Below, piece after piece: positions 1-8,209 of a stretch of DNA of 13,846 bases (within the stretch, counting starts at the first letter, position 1; each line of letters starts with the position of its first letter). Under the pieces are notes generated by a model that was given only the letters and a program-made list of their open reading frames with translations, ran no database searches and was not told the DNA's origin. The DNA lies in the NCBI GenBank assembly GCA_042088665.1, contig JBELMB010000136.1, positions 1-13,846 on the forward strand. Reading direction: 5' to 3'. The DNA comes from JBELMB01 sp042088665. GTDB lineage: Bacteria; Pseudomonadota; Alphaproteobacteria; Rhodobacterales; Rhodobacteraceae. A program made the position numbers and the translations under genes.

Positions 1-90
1 CAGATGTCCTGTCGGTTCTGCAAAACTCCCCGCTCTTGCCCAATTCCTGCCTCAGAGCCGCGGCAAGCAAGGTTAACAGATCGTTAAGGC

Positions 91-107
91 GCCTCCGGAC
101 AGGAGGC
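91..107 (+). other. Small hairpin upstream of the first gene
   Basis: GCCTCC and GGAGGC form a 6-bp stem with a 5-base loop (GGACA), about 65 bases before the chosen start of the lipoprotein gene. It could be a leader hairpin or the end of a gene lying to the left. No T-run follows, so it is not a typical terminator. The rest of 1-172 shows no gene that I can support. Confidence 0.3.
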
Positions 108-172
108 ATGTGGTCCGGGCAGATCCTTCGCAAATGAGGGGCCTCGGGCCGAGGGAAGAAAGGCAAAAGACC

Positions 173-847
173 ATGCAGGTTGGACGGATGACACTTTGCG
201 CACTGTTGCTTGCAGGTGTTTCTGCTTGTGGAACAACGGGATCCGCGCCCTTTTCGAACACCCCCCATGCCGAGATGCACCGGGTCGCAAGCGCGCCGCT
301 GGCGGGAGAGCCGGCCTCGGCGCAGGCGCTCAGTCAGCCGATGCAGTTGGTGGATTACGCCATCACCGTTCCCGAAGAGCTGACCATCTCAGAGGCCAAC
401 CTCTATTATCCCATCGCGGATATCGTCTGGCGCGGCGAGCCCTACGGCGATCGCAAGGAACAGATTGGACAGATCTTTCAGGAAAGCCTGAAGCGCGCCC
501 GGGCGCAGGCCGTCGACGGTCGTCCGGTCAAGGCGGAAATCACCATCAATCGCTTTCACTCGGTGACCGAAAAGACCCGCTACACCGTGGGTGGCGTGCA
601 TTCGATCAGCTTTTTCGTGACGTTGCGCGATGCGCGCACGGGCGAGGTGCTGGTGGACATGCGCAAGGTCAAGGCTGATCTCAACGCTCTCGGGGGGCAG
701 CGCGCGCGGCGGGCGGACATGCAGGGGCTTACCATGAAGGCCCGTATCGAGACGCATCTGGCACGGGTTCTGGCGGTCGAATTGACCGTGCCGGGCGGCT
801 GGGCAGACCAGGGCCGGATGATGACACGGGCCATCGACCAGATCTGA
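173..847 (+). CDS. Rhodobacteraceae-type lipoprotein (DUF6778-like)
   Basis: The protein is 224 aa with a short N-terminal hydrophobic signal and the lipobox VSAC, lipidated Cys at residue 19, followed by GTTGS; this predicts export and anchoring to the envelope. The mature part has no enzyme motif that I recognise. It resembles short conserved Rhodobacteraceae lipoproteins (DUF6778), an assignment from memory. The ATG at 173 was chosen because a purine-rich ribosome site (AAGAAAGG) lies just before it and because it puts the signal peptide at the N-terminus. The frame is open back to a GTG at 110, but that would place 21 charged residues before the signal. The next gene follows on the same strand after 39 bases, so co-transcription is possible. 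The function is unknown. Confidence 0.8.
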   Translation: MQVGRMTLCALLLAGVSACGTTGSAPFSNTPHAEMHRVASAPLAGEPASAQALSQPMQLVDYAITVPEELTISEANLYYPIADIVWRGEPYGDRKEQIGQIFQESLKRARAQAVDGRPVKAEITINRFHSVTEKTRYTVGGVHSISFFVTLRDARTGEVLVDMRKVKADLNALGGQRARRADMQGLTMKARIETHLARVLAVELTVPGGWADQGRMMTRAIDQI

Positions 848-886
848 GCACCTTTTCAGCGGCGGCAAGGCGGGGTAAGGCGGGCC

Positions 887-2095
887 ATGACAGCGCCCCT
901 CACCCCCTCCGACCGCCCCGTTCTGCGTCTCAAACCCAAAGCCAATGCGCGTGCGATACGCCGCGGCGCGCCCTGGGTCTTTGATGACGAAGCCGTTCTT
1001 GACCGCCGCACCAAGGCCCTCGCCCCCGGTACGATCGCACGTCTGGAGGACACCGAGCGCGCGCCGCTTGGCACCGTCAGCGTCAATCCCGTGTCGCGCA
1101 TTGTCGGGCGCATGCTGGACCGCGATGCGGAGGCCGTGCTGGACCAGGCATGGTTCGAGGCGCGACTGGCCAAGGCGCACAGCTTGCGCGCGCGGCTTTA
1201 CCCCACGCCGTTTTACCGTCTGGTGCATGCCGAAAGCGACGGCCTGCCCGGGGTGATCATCGACCGTTTTGGCGACACCTGCGTGTTGCAGCCCAACGCC
1301 GCCTGGGCAGATCGCCTGCTGGAGCCGCTGGTGGCGGCCCTGCGTAGCGTCACCGGCGTGGAGACCGTGCTCAAGAACGCCAGCGGGCGGGGTCGTGCGC
1401 TGGAAGGTCTGGATGACGTGGATGCGGTGCTGTCCGGCACGGCCCCCGAAGCGCCTGTCCCGGTGGAGATGAACGGGGCCACCTATATGGCGGATCTGAC
1501 CGGGGGGCAGAAAACCGGGCTGTTCTATGACCAGCGCGAAACCCATGGGTTCGTTGCCCGGCTGACGAAAGACGCGCGGGTGCTGGATGTTTTCAGCCAT
1601 GTGGGCGGCTTTGGTCTGGCGGCGCTGGCCGCTGGCGCCCAAGAGGCCCTGTGTGTCGACGGCGCGCGCCCGGCCTTGGCGCTGGCCGAAGAGGGGGCGC
1701 GGCGCATGGGCAAATCCGAGGCGCTGAGCCTGCGGCAAGGCGACGCTTTCGCCACGCTGGAGGCGCTGGCCGAAGAGGGCGCGCGCTTTGACGTGGTGAT
1801 CTGCGATCCGCCATCTTTTGCGCCATCAAAACCGGCGCTGGACAAGGGCCTGCGCGCCTATGAGCGCGTGGCGCGGCTGGCCTCTGCGCTGGTGGCGCAG
1901 GACGGCGTGCTGGTGTTGTGCTCCTGCTCGCATGCGGCGGATCTGTCGGCCTTTACCGGGGCCTGTCTGCGCGGCATCGGCAAGGGCGGACGCCGGGCGC
2001 AATTGATCTATACCGGCGCCGCCGGGCCGGACCATCCGTTGCTGCCGCAACTGGCGGAATCGGGTTATCTGAAATCGCTGGTGTTCCGCTTGTGA
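887..2095 (+). CDS. rlmI: Class I SAM-dependent rRNA (cytosine-C5) methyltransferase, RlmI-like
   Basis: The 402-aa protein has the architecture of the RlmI family, which methylates C5 of a cytosine in 23S rRNA (C1962 in E. coli). The N-terminal ~80 residues look like the PUA RNA-binding domain (RRGAPWVF at 25-32). A central region carries GGQKTGLFYDQR (206-217). The Rossmann methyltransferase domain has motif I LDVFSHVGGFGL (233-244), an acidic residue after the next strand (D258), motif IV DPPSF (307-311) and the cysteine motif CSCS (345-348), fitting a C5-cytosine mechanism. Length is close to that of E. coli RlmI (about 396 aa). The ATG at 887 follows a GC-rich leader with a weak ribosome site (AAGG). 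The stop overlaps the GTG of the following PIN-domain gene. The methyltransferase family is certain; the exact target base is inferred. Confidence 0.9.
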   Translation: MTAPLTPSDRPVLRLKPKANARAIRRGAPWVFDDEAVLDRRTKALAPGTIARLEDTERAPLGTVSVNPVSRIVGRMLDRDAEAVLDQAWFEARLAKAHSLRARLYPTPFYRLVHAESDGLPGVIIDRFGDTCVLQPNAAWADRLLEPLVAALRSVTGVETVLKNASGRGRALEGLDDVDAVLSGTAPEAPVPVEMNGATYMADLTGGQKTGLFYDQRETHGFVARLTKDARVLDVFSHVGGFGLAALAAGAQEALCVDGARPALALAEEGARRMGKSEALSLRQGDAFATLEALAEEGARFDVVICDPPSFAPSKPALDKGLRAYERVARLASALVAQDGVLVLCSCSHAADLSAFTGACLRGIGKGGRRAQLIYTGAAGPDHPLLPQLAESGYLKSLVFRL

Positions 2096-2655
2096 AACTG
2101 CTGCTCGACACCTGCGTGATCTACCCCACCGTGATGCGCGAAGTCTTGCTGGGCGCGGCGCGGGCCGGGCTTTACACGCCGCTGTGGTCGGCGCGCATCC
2201 TCGAAGAATGGGCGCGGGCCGCGCGCAAGCTGGGCCCGGCGGGTGAGCCCCAGGCGCGGGGCGAGATCGCGCTGCTGCGTGCCGCATGGCCCAAGGCGGA
2301 AGTCGCGTGGAAGCCGTCGCTTGAGGCGCGGCTCTGGCTGCCGGATCCCGATGACGCGCATGTTCTGGCCGCCGCGATTGCCGGCAGTGCCGATGGCATT
2401 GTCACGGTGAACGCCTCTGATTTTCCGCGCAATGTGCTCGCCGAAGAAGGCCTGAGCCGCCTCGACCCCGACGCCTTTCTCATGGGGCTGCATCAGGCCA
2501 ATCCAGAGGTCATGGCCTCGGTGGCCGCAGCGGTCATCGCGCAGGCCGAACAGCTGTCCGGCGAAGGGTGGACCGCGCGTCGGCTGATGAAAAAGGCCCG
2601 TCTGCCGCGGCTGGGCAAGGCGCTGGAAGCGGCGGGTGTGCACGCGCGCCCGTGA
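2092..2655 (+). CDS. PIN-domain protein (putative ribonuclease), coupled to rlmI
   Basis: The 187-aa protein begins MKLLLDTCV, the first strand and first acidic residue (D6) of a PIN nuclease fold. Further candidate metal ligands are E38/E39 (ILEEW), D87/D88 (LPDPDDAHVLAAA) and D110 (VNASDFP), giving the usual acidic set. The GTG start at 2092 overlaps the rlmI stop (GTGA, 2092-2095), so translation is probably coupled; the frame is open further upstream only inside rlmI. PIN proteins are often VapC-type toxins, but at 187 aa this is longer than a typical VapC (about 130 aa), the extra C-terminal ~60 residues are helical and basic (RRLMKKARLPRLGKAL), and no antitoxin gene is adjacent. A housekeeping RNA-processing role beside an rRNA methyltransferase is therefore as likely as a toxin. 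Confidence 0.85.
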   Translation: MKLLLDTCVIYPTVMREVLLGAARAGLYTPLWSARILEEWARAARKLGPAGEPQARGEIALLRAAWPKAEVAWKPSLEARLWLPDPDDAHVLAAAIAGSADGIVTVNASDFPRNVLAEEGLSRLDPDAFLMGLHQANPEVMASVAAAVIAQAEQLSGEGWTARRLMKKARLPRLGKALEAAGVHARP

Positions 2656-2734
2656 GACCCGCTTGCAGCGGCGCGGCGCGCGGTTTATCTGACCAGAAAC
2701 CCGATGAAATCTCTCGGAAAGACACGAGGCGCCC

Positions 2735-3817
2735 GTGACCCCCACCCGGCTGGACATTCGCAATCTGGTGCGCAGCTTTGACGGCAAACCGGTCGTGGAC
2801 GATGTATCGCTGACGATTGCGCCGGGGCGGGTGACCTGCCTGCTGGGGCCGTCGGGCTGCGGCAAATCCACCACGCTGCGTATGATTGCAGGGGTGGAAC
2901 GTCCGGATTCGGGCTCCATCCATGTGGATGGCGCACTGGTTTGTGACGGGCAGATGAGCCTGCCGCCGGAACGTCGCTCCATCGGGTTGATGTTTCAGGA
3001 TTTTGCGCTGTTTCCACACCTGACGGTGGGGCGCAACGTCGCCTTTGGCCTGACTGGCAGCCGCGCCGAGAACCGCGCCCGCGCCAAGACCTTTCTGGAA
3101 CGGGTCGGGCTGGCGCATTACATAGACCATTATCCGCATCACCTCTCCGGAGGAGAGCAGCAGCGCGTGGCCCTAGCCCGCGCCGTGGCGCCACAGCCCA
3201 AGATCATGCTGATGGACGAACCCTTCTCCGGGTTGGACAACCGGTTGCGCGATGGCATTCGGGACGAAACGCTGGACCTGTTGAAAGAGGAGGGCGCCTC
3301 GGTTCTGCTGGTCACCCATGAGCCCGAAGAGGCGATGCGCATGGCGGACGAGATTGCCCTGATGCGTGATGGCAAGATCGTGCAGATTGGCGCGCCCTAC
3401 AACATCTACAACGCGCCAAGGGACCGGGATGCCGTTGCATTTTTCAGTGATATCAATGTTTTGCGCGGGCATGTTCACGGCGCTCTGATCGACACGCCCT
3501 TTGGCCAGTTCCTTGCGCCCGGCATCGCCGACGGCGCTGAAGTCGAGATCGTCTTTCGACCGCAGCACGTCAGCATCGACTTTGACCGCGCTGGCAAGGG
3601 TCCCAATCCCACGGCGGTGGCGGGCACGCCCGCACGGGGGGTCGTGGAACGGGCGCGCTTCATGGGGTCCGAGAGCCTCGTGGAATTTCGGATGGATCAC
3701 GATGGGCAGATGCTCAAGGCCACCTTGCCAAACGTCTTTCTGCCGCAAAAAGGCACGCCCATGTGGCTGAGCATCCGGCGCGATCGCTGCTTTATCTTTC
3801 CCGTCATAAAGACCTGA
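2735..3817 (+). CDS. ABC transporter ATP-binding protein, Fe3+/FbpC type
   Basis: The 360-aa ATPase has Walker A GPSGCGKST (38-46), Q-loop Q88, signature LSGGEQQR (137-144), Walker B IMLMDEP (157-163) and switch His H195, so all catalytic elements are intact. Residues about 230-360 form the C-terminal regulatory (TOBE-like) region typical of the CUT1/POPT importers, with the sequence VEIVFRPQHVSI. The closest familiar group is the iron(III) importer ATPase FbpC. The GTG at 2735 has GAGG six bases before it. No permease or binding-protein gene lies in the window, so it is an orphan here. It ends four bases before the convergent RHH gene. The substrate is inferred from family resemblance only. 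Confidence 0.85.
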   Translation: MTPTRLDIRNLVRSFDGKPVVDDVSLTIAPGRVTCLLGPSGCGKSTTLRMIAGVERPDSGSIHVDGALVCDGQMSLPPERRSIGLMFQDFALFPHLTVGRNVAFGLTGSRAENRARAKTFLERVGLAHYIDHYPHHLSGGEQQRVALARAVAPQPKIMLMDEPFSGLDNRLRDGIRDETLDLLKEEGASVLLVTHEPEEAMRMADEIALMRDGKIVQIGAPYNIYNAPRDRDAVAFFSDINVLRGHVHGALIDTPFGQFLAPGIADGAEVEIVFRPQHVSIDFDRAGKGPNPTAVAGTPARGVVERARFMGSESLVEFRMDHDGQMLKATLPNVFLPQKGTPMWLSIRRDRCFIFPVIKT

Positions 3818-3831
3818 AGAATCAAATTCTT
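3817..3831. terminator. A+T-rich palindrome between convergent genes
   Basis: AAGAAT-CAA-ATTCTT is a perfect 6-bp inverted repeat overlapping the stop codons of both the ABC ATPase gene (3815-3817) and the RHH gene (3822-3824). It could act as a weak bidirectional terminator at this tight convergent junction. The stem is short and A+T-rich, so this is tentative. Confidence 0.3.
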
Positions 3832-4055
3832 GCGTCGCGCTCTTCACGTAATTTCTCAAGCACGTAGACCCGAAGACAGGAGGCCAGCCCGACCTCCGGA
3901 TCACGCCCGGCATCAATCTCGGCTGCGAGCGCATTGAGGGCTTTGCCCTCTGCGGCGGCGATGCGGCGGAATTCCTCCCAGAAGACATCTTCGAGAGAAA
4001 CAGAGGTGCGGTGCCCCTTCAATGTCAGGGAACGCTTGACCGGGCGGCCACTCAT
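3822..4055 (-). CDS. Ribbon-helix-helix domain protein
   Basis: This is a 77-aa basic protein. RHRTSVSL-like residues (HRTSVSLEDVFWEEF, about 16-30) give the short β-strand and first helix of a ribbon-helix-helix fold; a second helix follows (KALNALAAEIDAG). It matches the small RHH_4-type proteins common in alphaproteobacteria, which are presumed dimeric DNA-binding regulators of unknown target. Its ATG overlaps the stop of the DUF4169 gene by four bases (4052-4055), so the two are translated as a pair. No toxin partner is adjacent. Confidence 0.85.
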   Translation of the reverse strand: MSGRPVKRSLTLKGHRTSVSLEDVFWEEFRRIAAAEGKALNALAAEIDAGRDPEVGLASCLRVYVLEKLREERDARI

Positions 4056-4237
4056 GTGTCGGGATCGTCTTTCCGATGCGCGTCCAGATCCCGGCGGGCC
4101 TTGTCCGCCCTCGCAGAGTCCAATGACTTTTGCGCCTTGCTCATACCGTGGCGTGCGGCGTTCTCGTCACCGGCCTGACGCTTTTCCTGACGCGACTTTT
4201 GTTTGCGCACGGTTTTGAGAGAGACGATCTTGGCCAT
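4052..4237 (-). CDS. DUF4169 family small basic protein
   Basis: The 61-aa protein begins MAKIVSLKTVRKQKSRQE and is almost entirely charged helix rich in Lys, Arg, Asp and Ala. This is the pattern of the DUF4169 family, found next to RHH and fumC genes in Rhodobacteraceae (known from memory). The ATG at 4237 was chosen because the conserved start MAKIVSL begins here; an upstream in-frame ATG would add 24 unrelated residues. The ribosome site is weak. The stop overlaps the start of the RHH gene. The function is unknown; the high charge would suit a nucleic-acid-associated role, but that is a guess. Confidence 0.8.
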   Translation of the reverse strand: MAKIVSLKTVRKQKSRQEKRQAGDENAARHGMSKAQKSLDSARADKARRDLDAHRKDDPDT

Positions 4238-4406
4238 GGGTGAAGGATAGCAGAACCGGGTGAGGTCTGGCCATGGCGAAACCTGTCTGTCGTTTCTTTG
4301 GGCAAGCAACGTCTGGCGATCTGCGCACGGTTGGAGATTTCCGACCCAGCGTCAGCCCCAACCGCCGGCGGGGACACGGCCGCATCCGCATGCGCTGTCA
4401 GAATGT

Positions 4407-4428
4407 GGCGCGGGGTTGACCCCGCGCC
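4407..4428 (-). terminator. Hairpin downstream of fumC
   Basis: GGCGCGGGG-TTGA-CCCCGCGCC is a perfect 9-bp G+C stem with a four-base loop (10 bp if the T-A pair is counted), six bases past the fumC stop codon. On the - strand it is followed by ACATTCTG, not a clean T-run, so termination strength is uncertain. The rest of 4238-4434 shows nothing I recognise. Confidence 0.65.
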
Positions 4429-4434
4429 GCTGGT

Positions 4435-5829
<1,395 letters not shown>

Positions 5830-6223
5830 CGGGTGCGCTCCTTCTGGCAGGTTTGCATCGGGTTAGCCCAAGCCCCGCGCGAGGACAATTGGCTAGGTCG
5901 CCGCAATTTCAACGAGACAGACCACCCGGCGGAGGATTTCTGCGTCCCAGACGATGCGCAGTCTGGGGCGCGCCGCGTCGTAGCGGTTCTGACCCGTCCA
6001 GCTTTGACGAGACTGGCCGAGGCTTGCGCAGCGGGTGGCAGGTCCGGGATGGGCCCGGGACCGGGCCGAAACTGGTTCAGGATCGGCCAATGACAGACAA
6101 TGTAAAGGTGTCGAGCGCGCGCGCAGATACGTCGCGCGACTGGGTCTTCAGGGCCGACAGATGTCCGACGCGCTCTGAAAGGCCTTCTGACGGGCGTTCT
6201 GAGGGGCCCCGGCGTGCGATCGC
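5830..6223. other. 394-base intergenic region between sspB and fumC
   Basis: I see no convincing gene here. It must hold the end of the sspB transcript and the fumC promoter. On the - strand a TTGAAA at about 5915 could be a -35 box, but no good -10 box follows at the right spacing. It contains G+C-rich palindromic words (GGGCCCGGG, GGGGCCCC, AAGGCCTT) without T-runs. Short frames on both strands look like chance. Confidence 0.5.
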
Positions 6224-6691
6224 TTACTTGCGAAAGCGGTCCAGGCTCACCACTTCGGCGTCATGGGGCGCATTGTCGGTATCCGACGAGGGATCGCCAT
6301 CAGGCGGTGTGGGATCGTCATCGCCGTCTTCATCGTCGTTCTGGCTTTCGAAGCGCAGACCGAACTCCACCGAGGGATCGACAAAGGTCTTGACCGCGTC
6401 AAAGGGGATGTACAGCCGCTCCGGCGCGTCGCCAAAGCTGAGCGTGACACCAAAGCCGTCGTCCGTGACCTCGAGATCCTCGTACCAGTTCTGCATCACC
6501 ACGGTCATCTCGGTCGGGTAGCGCTGGCTGAGCCAATCGGCCAGTTCCGCCTGCGGATGCTGCGTGTCGAAGGTGATGAAGAAATGGTGGTCGCCCGGCA
6601 AACCGGTTGCCTTGACGCCAGTCAGGACTTCCTGGATCAGGCCGCGCATCGCGCGGTGCATGAGCTTTCCATAATCGATGCTGTCGGACAT
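6224..6691 (-). CDS. sspB: SspB family ClpXP protease adaptor (alphaproteobacterial type)
   Basis: The 155-aa protein has the SspB peptide-binding fold at residues ~5-105 (YGKLMHRAMRGLIQEVL at the start, then HHFFITFDTQHP and YPTEMTVVMQNWYEDL). A flexible acidic linker follows (DDEDGDDD, PPDGDPSSDTD). It ends in a short conserved tail, AEVVSLDRFRK, the expected ClpX-docking segment. SspB tethers ssrA-tagged proteins to ClpXP and speeds their degradation. Substrate recognition of the tag made by this genome is expected, since the ssrA gene lies about 3.4 kb to the right. The gene starts 60 bases after the chrA stop; GGAAGCAGGG precedes the ATG. The family is secure, the partnership inferred. 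Confidence 0.95.
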   Translation of the reverse strand: MSDSIDYGKLMHRAMRGLIQEVLTGVKATGLPGDHHFFITFDTQHPQAELADWLSQRYPTEMTVVMQNWYEDLEVTDDGFGVTLSFGDAPERLYIPFDAVKTFVDPSVEFGLRFESQNDDEDGDDDPTPPDGDPSSDTDNAPHDAEVVSLDRFRK

Positions 6692-6751
6692 TTCGTAGAC
6701 CCTGCTTCCTGAGGCTCACCATATTGGTTTTGTCGCCAGAGGAAAGGGCAA

Positions 6752-8008
6752 TTACAGGAGCGCGAGCGCCCAGCCAAGGGCGGCGCAGGCGGCCAGTGCG
6801 ACCGGCACACCAAAGCCTCGCCAGAACAGCAGCGCGGCCAGCGCAAGCAGCGGCAGCACCTCCCAGCGCAGGCTGGTGAGATCGGGCAGGCCCAGCGTGA
6901 CCGGACCGGCTGACACCTCGGTCACGCTGGCAAACAACACGTGGATGGCAAACCAGAGCGACAGGTTGGCAATGACCCCGACCACGGCGGCGGTGATCGC
7001 AGCCAGCGCAGCCTTGAGCCGGGGGCGGGCCAGCAAGTCCTCGACATGGGGGGCAAAGGCGAAAATCCACAGGAAACACGGCACAAAGGTCATCCAGAGC
7101 GTCAGCGCCCCGGCGGCCAGCGCAAGGCCCATGCCGCCCTCGGCGTGTCCGGCAAGCTGGCCCACGAATTGCGTCACGAGGATCAGCGGCCCCGGTGTGG
7201 TTTCCGCAAGACCCAGCGCGTCGACCATCTGCGGCGCGGTGAGCCAGCCTCGAATTTCCACCACTTCTTGCGCCATATAGGCCAGCACCGCGTAGGCGCC
7301 GCCAAAGGTCACCACCGCCAGCTTGGCAAAGAAGGTGGCGAGGTCGAACAACAGCCCCTGTCCGGTCGCCCAGAGAACGGGCAAGGGCGCGAGCCACAGC
7401 GCGCTCCACAGCACGATCACCCGGGCAGGGGTGCGCGGCGCGGTCCCGGGCTGCGGAGTGATGTCCGCCTGTGCGGTACCGTCTGGCATGGCCCGCAAGG
7501 CGCCCCAGACCGCGGCGAGGGCAATCACCAGCGGAAAAGGCAGCGCCAGACCAAAGATCGCCACAAAGGCCAGCGCCGCCAGCATGAGGTCATCGCGTCC
7601 CTTCAATGCCTTGTGTGACAGTCGCCAGAGCGCCTGAACGACGATCACGATCACGCAGGCCTTTACCCCCAGCAGCAGTGCCTCTGTCTCTGGTCGGGCG
7701 CCGAATTGCGCATAAAGCAGCGCCAGAACGGCGACCACCAGCGCGCCGGGCAGCACGAACAGTGTGCCTGCCAGCACGCCACCCGGAATCCCGCGCAACC
7801 GCCAGCCGGCATAGGTGGCCAGTTGCATCGCCTCGGGGCCGGGCAGCAACATGCAAAAGCTCAATGCACGCAGGAATTGCGGCTCTGTCAGCCACGGGCG
7901 ATTGTCGACCAGTTCGCGGTGCATCAGCGCGATCTGCGCCGCCGGTCCGCCAAAGGACAAAAGCCCGATCCGGCCAAAGACGGCGCACAAACTGGCATAA
8001 GACGTCAT
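6752..8008 (-). CDS. chrA: Chromate efflux transporter ChrA (CHR family, two-domain)
   Basis: This 418-aa inner-membrane protein has about ten or more hydrophobic segments and the two homologous halves of long-chain CHR transporters. The first half has FGGPAAQIALMHRELV (19-34) and LLPGPEAMQLATY (54-66); the second has FGGAYAVLAYMAQEVV (235-250) and TTPGPLILVTQFVG (270-283). A hydrophilic linker near 171-195 joins them. ChrA exports chromate by proton-driven transport and gives chromate resistance; some homologues may move other oxyanions. The ATG at 8008 is preceded by GGGGG. No chrB regulator lies next to it, and the neighbouring halogenase gene is divergent. The family is certain; the physiological substrate here is not proven. 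Confidence 0.93.
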   Translation of the reverse strand: MTSYASLCAVFGRIGLLSFGGPAAQIALMHRELVDNRPWLTEPQFLRALSFCMLLPGPEAMQLATYAGWRLRGIPGGVLAGTLFVLPGALVVAVLALLYAQFGARPETEALLLGVKACVIVIVVQALWRLSHKALKGRDDLMLAALAFVAIFGLALPFPLVIALAAVWGALRAMPDGTAQADITPQPGTAPRTPARVIVLWSALWLAPLPVLWATGQGLLFDLATFFAKLAVVTFGGAYAVLAYMAQEVVEIRGWLTAPQMVDALGLAETTPGPLILVTQFVGQLAGHAEGGMGLALAAGALTLWMTFVPCFLWIFAFAPHVEDLLARPRLKAALAAITAAVVGVIANLSLWFAIHVLFASVTEVSAGPVTLGLPDLTSLRWEVLPLLALAALLFWRGFGVPVALAACAALGWALALL

Positions 8009-8090
8009 GGCAGCCCCCGATGTCCGAACCTCGCGTTCCTAGGCCGGTGTGCCAGAGCCACGGCGCGGGTCAACCCCGCAATTTGATATT

Positions 8091-8118
8091 TTGCCGATGC
8101 GGCATGCTGGGGTAGGCT
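8091..8118 (+). promoter_or_regulatory. Possible promoter for the halogenase gene
   Basis: TTGCCG (8091-8096) and TAGGCT (8113-8118) are spaced by 16 bases in the 201-base gap between divergent chrA and the halogenase gene. The match to the -35/-10 consensus is partial, so this is only a suggestion. Confidence 0.25.
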
Positions 8119-8209
8119 GTTGCCATTGAACCGGACAAGACGGCCCCGTTTTTGGGCCCGCGTGACGAACGCAAAGGTCCAGCAGGGGCATACGCCAGAG
8201 GGGGGCAAG

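Noticed and set aside
108..137. Short upstream frame ATG TGG ... TGA after AGGAGG
   Set aside because: The Shine-Dalgarno-like AGGAGG is only one base from the ATG and is buried in a hairpin, so initiation is unlikely.
389..1738. Long - strand open frame (449 codons) opposite the lipoprotein and rlmI genes
   Set aside because: It spans two well-supported + strand genes and their gap, has no motif, and is the usual antisense opening in G+C-rich DNA.
2092..2655. VapBC toxin-antitoxin pair
   Set aside because: The PIN protein is too long for a usual VapC and there is no small antitoxin gene next to it; the RHH gene at 3822-4055 is over 1 kb away on the other strand.
5893..6090. 65-codon - strand frame in the fumC-sspB gap
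   Set aside because: No ribosome site, no recognisable motif, and low-complexity Arg/Ala/Ser content; probably chance.
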